A DNA stretch of 6,098 nt from JBBTVO01 sp038058335 (lineage in GTDB: Bacteria; Patescibacteriota; Microgenomatia; Levybacterales; UBA12049): NCBI GenBank assembly GCA_038058335.1, contig JBBUBI010000006.1, positions 1 to 6,098 on the forward strand, read 5' to 3'. Shown here one piece after another: positions 1-5,258 of this stretch (position 1 is the stretch's first letter; each line of letters starts with the position of its first letter). The notes under the pieces were generated by a model. That model was not told where the DNA came from. It saw only the letters and a list, made by a program, of their open reading frames with translations, and did no database searches. A program made the position numbers and the translations under genes.

Positions 1-1616
1 TTTACCAGCTGAATTTGTTAGATACTCCAGGTCACGTAGATTTTTCCTACGAAGTTTCCCGCTCTCTTGCATCGGTTGAAGGAGCATTGCTTATAGTAGA
101 TGCTACTCAGGGAATTCAGGCTCAGACTTTGTCTAATTTTAATCTCGCAATGAATGCTAATCTTACCCTTATTCCTGTAATTAATAAGATAGATATGCCT
201 GCAGCTGATGTTGTTAAAACAACAAAGGAGCTTACTGATTTGGGATTTAAAGATGATGAGATTATAAAAGTTTCAGCTAAAACCGGAGAAAATGTGGAGA
301 AACTTCTGGATGAGATTATCGAAAAAATTCCGGCACCAGATTCTTCGGCTTTGCCTCAGAATGACCCTTCGATAAACTCAGGGCATGGCAGCAAACTGGC
401 TGCTCTGATATTTGATTCGAGCCTCGATCCGTACAAAGGAGTAATTGCGACTATACGACTTTTTGGAGGAAGTCTGAAGGTTGGTGATGAGATATATTTT
501 CTAGCGACTAAATCAAGAGGACAAGTTCTTCAGCTGGGCTATCTGACACCCAAACCGCATTATACAGAAGAATTAAATGTCGGCGAGGTTGGATTTATTG
601 TCACAAATATTAAAGATCTATCGCTTGTCAAAGTTGGAGATACCGTAACGCATCCAAAGGAAATGGCAAATGCGCTGCCTGGATATCATGAAGCAAGACC
701 GGTTGTTTTTCTGTCGTTTTTTCCGATAGAAGCATCGGATTATCCTAAAATGAGAGATGGGCTTGAGAAACTCAAATTAAATGATGCGGCTCTTGCTTAC
801 TCACCCGAATCTTCGATTTCATTGGGTCAGGGGTTTCGTGTCGGATTCTTAGGACTTCTCCATGCTTCAATTTCTCAAGAGAGACTAGAGCGCGAATACG
901 GTCTTGATATCATAGTTACTTCGCCTTCTGTCAATTTTATAATTGACGGAAAGACAATAAACAAGCCATCGGAATTTAATCCTACGCCAAATTCCGAAGT
1001 AAAAGAGCCATATGCCAAGATTACGATTTTTGCACCGCAGCAATATTTCGGACAAATAAATGAACTTATTTACAACAAGCGGGGGACGATAGAGCATTCT
1101 GAAAATATCGGAGCTTCTCAAAAAATCGAAGCCAATATACCGCTTCTTGAAATACTTATCGGATTCTATGATGATCTTAAGTCTCAGACTTCAGGCTATG
1201 CGTCTTTTGATTTCGAAGTTACTGATTACCGCCCAGCAAAGCTTGTAAAGCTTGATATTTTGGTAAATTCAGAACCGGTTGAAGGACTTGCACAGGTAAT
1301 TCCAGTTGATAAGGCTGAGGAATTCGGGAAAAAATTAGTTGCGAAATTAAAAGACGAGATTCCCCGTCAGAATATTCCTATTCCAGTACAAGCTGTAATT
1401 AATTACGCAAAGATCAAGGGCGGAGTAGGAGGAAAGATTTTGGCAAGAGAAACAATCGCGGCTTATCGAAAAGATGTTACTGCAAAACTATACGGAGGGG
1501 ATGTTACGAGGAAAACAAAGCTTCTTGATAAACAGAAGAAAGGTAAAAAGAGAATGAAACGTTTTGGAAATGTAGAAATACCACAGGAAGCGTTCCTCGC
1601 AGTTCTTAAAATTTAG
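1..1616 (+). CDS. lepA: Elongation factor 4 (LepA), 5'-truncated by window edge
   Basis: LepA/EF4 is a ribosome-bound translational GTPase related to EF-G, known to promote back-translocation or aid ribosome function under stress. The reading frame is open from base 3, so 537 residues are visible. Bacterial LepA is about 600 residues, so roughly the first 70, with the P-loop and switch I, lie outside. Visible parts in order are the G3 motif DTPGH (about bases 21-35), G4 NKID (183-194), G5 SAK followed by TG (from about 273), the EF-G-like domain II, domain III, the domain V region, and the LepA-specific C-terminal domain. The last includes YGGDVTRK, KQKKGKKRMK and GNVEIPQEAFLAVL, and is diagnostic against EF-G, TypA or IF-2. 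The true start is outside the window; TTG at base 15 is an internal Leu codon. The C-terminal domain has about nine extra residues at 1401-1427. The gene ends in TAG, overlapping the convergent gene by 4 bases. Confidence 0.97.
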   Translation, partial: YQLNLLDTPGHVDFSYEVSRSLASVEGALLIVDATQGIQAQTLSNFNLAMNANLTLIPVINKIDMPAADVVKTTKELTDLGFKDDEIIKVSAKTGENVEKLLDEIIEKIPAPDSSALPQNDPSINSGHGSKLAALIFDSSLDPYKGVIATIRLFGGSLKVGDEIYFLATKSRGQVLQLGYLTPKPHYTEELNVGEVGFIVTNIKDLSLVKVGDTVTHPKEMANALPGYHEARPVVFLSFFPIEASDYPKMRDGLEKLKLNDAALAYSPESSISLGQGFRVGFLGLLHASISQERLEREYGLDIIVTSPSVNFIIDGKTINKPSEFNPTPNSEVKEPYAKITIFAPQQYFGQINELIYNKRGTIEHSENIGASQKIEANIPLLEILIGFYDDLKSQTSGYASFDFEVTDYRPAKLVKLDILVNSEPVEGLAQVIPVDKAEEFGKKLVAKLKDEIPRQNIPIPVQAVINYAKIKGGVGGKILARETIAAYRKDVTAKLYGGDVTRKTKLLDKQKKGKKRMKRFGNVEIPQEAFLAVLKI

Positions 1617-1628
1617 ACCCCAAATTTT
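1608..1628. repeat. A/T inverted repeat at the convergent gene junction
   Basis: AAAATTT (1608-1614) and AAATTTT (1622-1628) are perfect 7-base inverted arms around the 7-base loop AGACCCC. The repeat sits exactly where lepA and the minus-strand gene end and contains both stop codons. It could be a weak two-way transcription end signal, since each arm ends in a short T run on its own strand. However, the stem is pure A/T, and the AAATTT core is itself a palindrome, so chance is a real alternative. Confidence 0.3.
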
Positions 1629-3448
1629 CTATAAATGTCTTTTCTGTAACCGATTGATTTTATTTTAAAATTTCTATTTCCTTTTTCTGACCCTTCTTCT
1701 TTTAACAATACTCTTATTCCTCCTCTTGCTTCGACTCCTCTTATGTCAAGTGAATAAAGAGGTTGGCCGTCTTCATCAGGAAGAACAAGCATCTTAAATC
1801 TTCCTAAGCCTTTTTCATTGAATTTTTCTAATCCTTGCTTGAGTTTTTCCAGATCCACTGTGGATATTGGACCAGTAAGATATTCTTGAGGGTTTTCAAC
1901 TATAACAATTCGGTTGACTATTTTTGTTCTTCTGTCTTCGGAGATATTTATGCCTTGAAGAAGAGAGAGATTTGCGCCCATTTTTTTAGACTGTTTCCAA
2001 GGAAGTTTTGGCATTTGTTCTCTTATTTCTTTTTCTCTTTTTATCCGTGGCGCACTAGATCCTTGCTGTGTGATACTGGGTATAGGTTTTGCTTTTGTGG
2101 CAGCTTCTTCCAAGAACTGAAGACTTTTCAAGGTTACCAATCTTAGTTCTTTATACAAGCTATTCAGTTCATCTGGTGATTCAATAAAGGACCAATCAAA
2201 TGTATTTTTATCTTTTCGTATGTCGTACTCGCACACTATTGTCAAAGGAGTTCCATCAGCTTGGCCATAAACAAATGCAATATTAAATACAAACGGACTT
2301 CCATCCCCCAAATCGATTACAACGGACTCAGGTTTTTCCAGCCCGCTCTCAGCGAAAATTTTATCAGTATCCACTATAAGGAATGCTTTTTCTCTCTGAG
2401 ATTGAACAAGTCTTGATATAGAATCTCTAAATTCTTGGTTATCAATATTAGAGACATTTCCGTATTCTCCATTTTTTACAAATAAAGGCTCGTCTCTTTT
2501 TGTGAGAATTCCGCTAGATTTTGATATAATTTCTGCAAATTCTTCAAGTTCATCATTAAACCGATTGTAAAATTGCACTTCGGTTTCTTCTTGAGTAAAA
2601 TCATAGGATTTTCTATAGAGATTTTTAAGGAAATTTATGTCCAGTGGTTGTAAAACCAAAAAAACTAAGTCAGGTTCGACATTCAAATACTCCTCAATTC
2701 TCTGACATATCTGATTATGGTCTGGATTATCTGGATCAAGAATGGCATTTGCGAACTTTTTCTTTAATTCATTTATATCTCTGAATAATTTCAAGCCCGT
2801 ATCATGGATTTTTTGATCTAATTTAGAAGTCGAACGTATATGAGCGATGTCTTTTTGTTTGCTGTCTACGAATAATAAGTCTGCAGCAGCTAGTGTGCGA
2901 GCGGCACGATCAATAAAGGTTGATGCTAGATCTGGATAATCTTTGAAAGCTTCGTTTCCCTCAATCGATCTATCAACTATGTCATCCCCCTCCTTCTTGC
3001 CGATCTTGTAGACATTTAAAAAAAACTGAAGCTTATCAGTAAGAGAAACATTTTTATTTTGATCTAAAACATCTGCAAGGCTAATTCCTTCAATTTTTAT
3101 ATTCAATGGTCCAGCCGAAATTACAAGCCAATTTCCAAAATGAGATTTGACCTCGGGTAAGTAGGGATCGTCCTTAAGTTCAGCCAGTTTTTTGTCAATC
3201 GTTCTTGTCAGATGAAGTCCTGCTGCTGTTGTCAAATAACACGATACTGCGTATGGTACGCCTTTGTTCCCGTGTTTGCCGGCGTAATCGGGCATATCTT
3301 GATTGATAAACATTAGGGTATCTTCTACTTCACCGACAAAAATTCTAGCGAACCTGATTTTTACAGGTTTTATTGAATTATCTGTGCTGCTTAGAAATTC
3401 CTCAAGCATTAAATCTTCTTGATTGGCTGAGTCATTTGAGCTCTCCAT
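1613..3448 (-). CDS. Hypothetical protein, 611 aa, RelE-like C-terminus
   Basis: I do not recognise the family. The protein appears soluble: no signal peptide or membrane segment is visible, and it is rich in charged residues. The first ~25 residues are acidic and Ser-rich and look disordered. Residues ~28-450 form the long main body, mixing beta-like stretches (IRFARIFVG, NWLVIS, DLVFLVLQP, VVIDLGDG) with Lys/Glu-rich helices, and match nothing I can name. Residues ~450-490 are a Lys/Arg/Pro-rich linker. Residues ~530-611 resemble the RelE/ParE fold: a Leu/Lys helix, then LYSLDIRG, GGIRVLL, and the ending IKSIGYRKDIYRKFGV, like the closing strand and IGHRxxVYR motif of RelE-type toxins. No antitoxin-sized gene is adjacent, so a classical toxin-antitoxin pair is not supported. 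The start is the ATG at 3448; M14 is an alternative, with a weak AGAAGA-like purine tract before it. It lies 44 bases downstream of the surface-protein gene on the same strand and may be co-transcribed with it. Confidence 0.85.
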   Translation of the reverse strand: MESSNDSANQEDLMLEEFLSSTDNSIKPVKIRFARIFVGEVEDTLMFINQDMPDYAGKHGNKGVPYAVSCYLTTAAGLHLTRTIDKKLAELKDDPYLPEVKSHFGNWLVISAGPLNIKIEGISLADVLDQNKNVSLTDKLQFFLNVYKIGKKEGDDIVDRSIEGNEAFKDYPDLASTFIDRAARTLAAADLLFVDSKQKDIAHIRSTSKLDQKIHDTGLKLFRDINELKKKFANAILDPDNPDHNQICQRIEEYLNVEPDLVFLVLQPLDINFLKNLYRKSYDFTQEETEVQFYNRFNDELEEFAEIISKSSGILTKRDEPLFVKNGEYGNVSNIDNQEFRDSISRLVQSQREKAFLIVDTDKIFAESGLEKPESVVIDLGDGSPFVFNIAFVYGQADGTPLTIVCEYDIRKDKNTFDWSFIESPDELNSLYKELRLVTLKSLQFLEEAATKAKPIPSITQQGSSAPRIKREKEIREQMPKLPWKQSKKMGANLSLLQGINISEDRRTKIVNRIVIVENPQEYLTGPISTVDLEKLKQGLEKFNEKGLGRFKMLVLPDEDGQPLYSLDIRGVEARGGIRVLLKEEGSEKGNRNFKIKSIGYRKDIYRKFGV

Positions 3449-3492
3449 AAATAAATAATAGCATACAAAAAGATTTGCTACTCCTGAAGAGA

Positions 3493-4677
3493 CTAGAGGA
3501 TAAAGAGGATTGATGCTCCGATAATTGCGAAGATAATTCCGACAAATCCTATCCCCATTAGAGTTTCTGCTGGTCCTGTAGGTTCAAGAGTCGGTATAGG
3601 TGTTGATATAGCGGCAGGTGGTTCAGTTGGGACAGCTCCGCCACCGGTGCCTCCACCTCCTCCGCCCCCACCGCTTACGTCAGAGACAGTAATTGTCTGA
3701 GTGCAAGTTGCCGAATCACTTACTCCTCCTGCTTCATCAGTCATAGTTACTGTTGCATTAAATGTGCCTGCTGTTGCATATGTATGGGCAAGTTGAGTGC
3801 TTACAGCGTTTGTGCCAATTCCTCCGCCTTCTGTTATATCCTGTACCGTACCGTCTCCAAAACTAAACGTAACATTACTTATTGTCCCGTCGCTATCAGA
3901 TCCGGCGGCGGTAAATGTAATAGTATACGGAGCAGTTCCGGCTGTTGCTTTATCAAGAGTAATGCCTGAGCATGCTGGAATTTGATTGGCAGTACCAGTT
4001 GGAGCTTGAGTAGGAGGAGCAGGCGTGGTAGTGGGTACGGCTGTGGGAGCAATAGTGGCGGTCGGCACAGGAGTTGCAGCAGCGCCACCTACAACAGTAA
4101 TAAATGCTTCGCCTGTAAAGCTCAAAACATTTTCTCTGTATTCAGAGTTTTCATCTGCTGATCGGACTATAGTTAGTTTGGGATCAAAATAGACTTTGGC
4201 AGGAGTGCCCGCTGTTAGTTCAAGAGTTCTGAATTTTATAGTAGCTATTGTTGTTTCACCGTTTATTTCACAATTTACATTACCGCAGGCGCCTGCAGAT
4301 AGTTGCGCAGAAATTGTCGCAAGGCCATCTACGGCCGATGAGTACTCAGGTTCGGTAGAAATAGGAAATTTGTTTTGATCTGGGCTAAATTTTGTATCCG
4401 TAAGCTCAAGCTTAGTTGCATTATAAGTAATAGTTAACTGCATTTCTCCTACTAAGTTGGCATTGGCGCCTTGTCCGGGATCAATCACAACGTCAAGACT
4501 TACAGTACTTCCCAATGCAACCTCCTGCTTGGGAGGATTGAAAGACAACCTAGTTGCCGGATTGGCATTACTTTCTGTTTGCTGTTGCTGCTGTACAACA
4601 AAAACTGTAAGGGGTATTGCAATGAGAAGAATTGCCCCAAGTCCAAGAAGGATCAGGTTTCTGGGTGATAATGACAT
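3493..4677 (-). CDS. Membrane-anchored cohesin-like/PKD surface protein
   Basis: A 394-residue probable cell-surface protein. Order: a short basic N-terminus, a membrane helix or uncleaved signal anchor at ~8-28 followed by QQQQQ; a cohesin-like beta domain at ~42-196, opening with LSFNPPKQEVALGSTVSLDV and containing TYNATKLEL; a Pro/Thr/Ala-rich linker at ~199-230; a PKD domain at ~234-332 with FSFGDGT (271-277) and HTYATAGTFNATVTMTD (298-314); a Gly tract (~335-347); a Pro-rich stretch; and a C-terminal membrane helix (~372-394) ending the protein with no basic tail. Cysteine pairs C131/C136 and C236/C325 could form disulfides outside the membrane. Cohesin and PKD folds usually mediate protein or sugar binding, so adhesion or a surface scaffold is plausible. 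No dockerin partner or enzyme domain is in view, so the ligand is unknown. The ATG at 4677 is chosen because the anchor follows directly; no Shine-Dalgarno is visible. Domain names rest on motif reading. Confidence 0.9.
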   Translation of the reverse strand: MSLSPRNLILLGLGAILLIAIPLTVFVVQQQQQTESNANPATRLSFNPPKQEVALGSTVSLDVVIDPGQGANANLVGEMQLTITYNATKLELTDTKFSPDQNKFPISTEPEYSSAVDGLATISAQLSAGACGNVNCEINGETTIATIKFRTLELTAGTPAKVYFDPKLTIVRSADENSEYRENVLSFTGEAFITVVGGAAATPVPTATIAPTAVPTTTPAPPTQAPTGTANQIPACSGITLDKATAGTAPYTITFTAAGSDSDGTISNVTFSFGDGTVQDITEGGGIGTNAVSTQLAHTYATAGTFNATVTMTDEAGGVSDSATCTQTITVSDVSGGGGGGGGTGGGAVPTEPPAAISTPIPTLEPTGPAETLMGIGFVGIIFAIIGASILFIL

Positions 4678-4694
4678 ATTTTTGTTCTTAGTTT

Positions 4695-4724
4695 ATCGTA
4701 ATGGAATAAAAGAGTATATGTCAA
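4695..4724 (-). promoter_or_regulatory. Probable promoter of the surface-protein gene
   Basis: On the minus strand a perfect -35 box TTGACA (4724-4719) is followed after 18 bases by TACGAT (4700-4695), a 4-of-6 match to TATAAT. Transcription would begin near 4688, giving a leader of only about 10 bases before the ATG at 4677. That fits a gene without a Shine-Dalgarno. The -10 box is weak. TATACT (4718-4713), directly behind the TTGACA, is a better -10 by sequence but lacks a good -35 at the right distance. Confidence 0.45.
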
Positions 4725-4765
4725 CCCCGATAGAGTTAAATTGGGCTGAGCTGAACTATAGGTTA

Positions 4766-4794
4766 TTGACACCTCATCACTTTTAATGTATAAA
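4766..4794 (+). promoter_or_regulatory. Sigma-70-type promoter of groES-groEL
   Basis: TTGACA (4766-4771), a perfect -35 box, is separated by the ideal 17 bases from TATAAA (4789-4794), a 5-of-6 match to the -10 consensus, with TG directly before it. The predicted transcription start is near 4801, leaving a leader of about 76 bases before the groES ATG. This is the best promoter in the window. A housekeeping-type promoter with a repressor site at the start point is the usual arrangement for HrcA-controlled chaperonin operons. Confidence 0.78.
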
Positions 4795-4821
4795 TTAGCA
4801 ATCACTCCTACCAAGTGATAC
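4795..4821 (+). promoter_or_regulatory. CIRCE-like operator (putative HrcA site)
   Basis: The CIRCE consensus is TTAGCACTC-N9-GAGTGCTAA. Here TTAGCAATC (4795-4803) matches the left arm at 8 of 9 positions. After exactly 9 bases, AAGTGATAC (4813-4821) matches the right arm at 6 of 9. The element abuts the -10 box and covers the predicted transcription start of groES, where HrcA operators usually lie. Overlapping it is a perfect 6-base inverted repeat, ATCACT (4801-4806) and AGTGAT (4814-4819), which could instead form a hairpin at the very 5' end of the mRNA. The right arm is degenerate and hrcA is not in the window, so HrcA binding is an inference. Confidence 0.6.
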
Positions 4822-4824
4822 CCG

Positions 4825-4867
4825 CCTGCAATGCTTTTGGATGATTTCGAAAGCCGGCAGGTTTTTT
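4825..4867 (+). terminator. Terminator-like hairpin in the groES leader
   Basis: CCTGC (4825-4829) pairs with GCAGG (4857-4861). Inside a small internal loop, GCTTT (4833-4837) pairs with AAAGC (4850-4854), with one possible extra G-T pair. Six T bases follow at 4862-4867. This has the form of an intrinsic terminator for rightward transcription. No rightward gene lies between the groES promoter and this hairpin, and there is no T run on the other strand, so it cannot be ending an upstream gene in the window. It may act as an attenuator, a structured leader or an RNA thermometer, or have no function. It ends about 10 bases before the groES ATG. Confidence 0.5.
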
Positions 4868-4877
4868 GACGAAACAT

Positions 4878-5195
4878 ATGACCAAATTAATCAAAACTAA
4901 AATATCACCGCTTTTCGATAATGTACTCATAAGACCGCTTGAAGCAGATGAAAGAACCGCAAGCGGAATTATTTTGCCAGATAGTGTGAAGGAAAAACCT
5001 CAGATTGGCGAAGTAATGGCAATCGGTCAGGGAGTCGCAGATGAAGGTAAAATTGTCCCCGGTTCAATGATAGTCAAGGTCGGACAAAAAGTAATGTATA
5101 AGAAATGGGGCGGGAATGAAGTCAAGGTTGATGGCGAGGAATGGACAATTGTTGAGCAAAAAGATATTCTCGCCATCGTTGATGGCAAACTCTAA
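4878..5195 (+). CDS. groES: Co-chaperonin GroES (Hsp10)
   Basis: GroES forms the seven-subunit lid of the GroEL folding chamber in the cytoplasm, closing it during the ATP cycle. The 105-residue product is near the family's usual 95-105. Visible features are the first strand ISPLFDNVLIRPLEADE (residues 9-25), the mobile loop with the GroEL-contacting hydrophobic motif GIIL (30-33), the GEVMAIGQG strand, VKVGQKVMYKKWGGNEVKVDG in the barrel, and the closing EQKDILAIVDGKL. The ATG at 4878 is preferred. An in-frame TTG at 4866 would add four residues (MTKH), but it falls on the T run of the leader hairpin, and its only Shine-Dalgarno candidate (GCAGG) is inside the stem. Neither start has a clear Shine-Dalgarno. 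It is the first gene of a groES-groEL operon, 63 bases ahead of groEL, read from the promoter at 4766-4794. Confidence 0.96.
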   Translation: MTKLIKTKISPLFDNVLIRPLEADERTASGIILPDSVKEKPQIGEVMAIGQGVADEGKIVPGSMIVKVGQKVMYKKWGGNEVKVDGEEWTIVEQKDILAIVDGKL

Positions 5196-5258
5196 ACACT
5201 AATTTCTAATTTCTAAAATTTAGATTTTAGGATTTTGAATTTATAATTTTATAAAGTT
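5196..5258 (+). repeat. AT-rich groES-groEL spacer with short repeats
   Basis: This 63-base spacer is almost wholly A/T. It holds a tandem pair AATTTCT AATTTCT (5201-5214), an inverted repeat TCTAAA-A-TTTAGA (5212-5224), and a second inverted repeat TTTATAA-TT-TTATAAA (5240-5255) ending just before the groEL ATG. The structures are weak and have no GC stem, so a terminator is unlikely. They may keep the groEL start region open for ribosome entry or mark an mRNA processing site. No Shine-Dalgarno stronger than AAAG (5253-5256) precedes the ATG. Confidence 0.5.

Noticed and set aside
885..1121. 78-codon open frame on the minus strand inside lepA
   Set aside because: It lies wholly within the conserved lepA coding region, and its translation shows no recognisable motif; a shadow frame.
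1613..1850. Classical RelE-type toxin-antitoxin module
   Set aside because: There is no small antitoxin gene beside it and the RelE-like part is fused to a large protein, so only domain resemblance is claimed.
1835..2146. 103-codon open frame on the plus strand inside the 611-residue gene
   Set aside because: The product is Phe/Cys-rich low-quality sequence antisense to a longer frame with a natural protein composition.
3455..3483. Promoter for the 611-residue gene (TATTAT on the minus strand at 3460-3455)
   Set aside because: The -35 position reads GAGTAG, a poor match, and the -10 would lie only 6 bases before the ATG.
4457..4786. 109-codon open frame on the plus strand across the surface-protein start and the divergent promoters
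   Set aside because: It is antisense to the membrane-anchor and cohesin region, runs through both promoters, and has a Cys run from antisense Gln codons.
4653..4877. 74-codon open frame on the minus strand across the divergent region
   Set aside because: It starts inside the CATATG of the groES start, covers the hairpin, CIRCE-like site and both promoters, and overlaps the surface-protein start; no protein features.
5219..5247. Separate groEL promoter (TTTAGA, 17 bases, TATAAT)
   Set aside because: The -10 box is perfect, but the -35 matches only 4 of 6 and the whole spacer is A/T, so such matches are expected by chance. Left as possible, not annotated.
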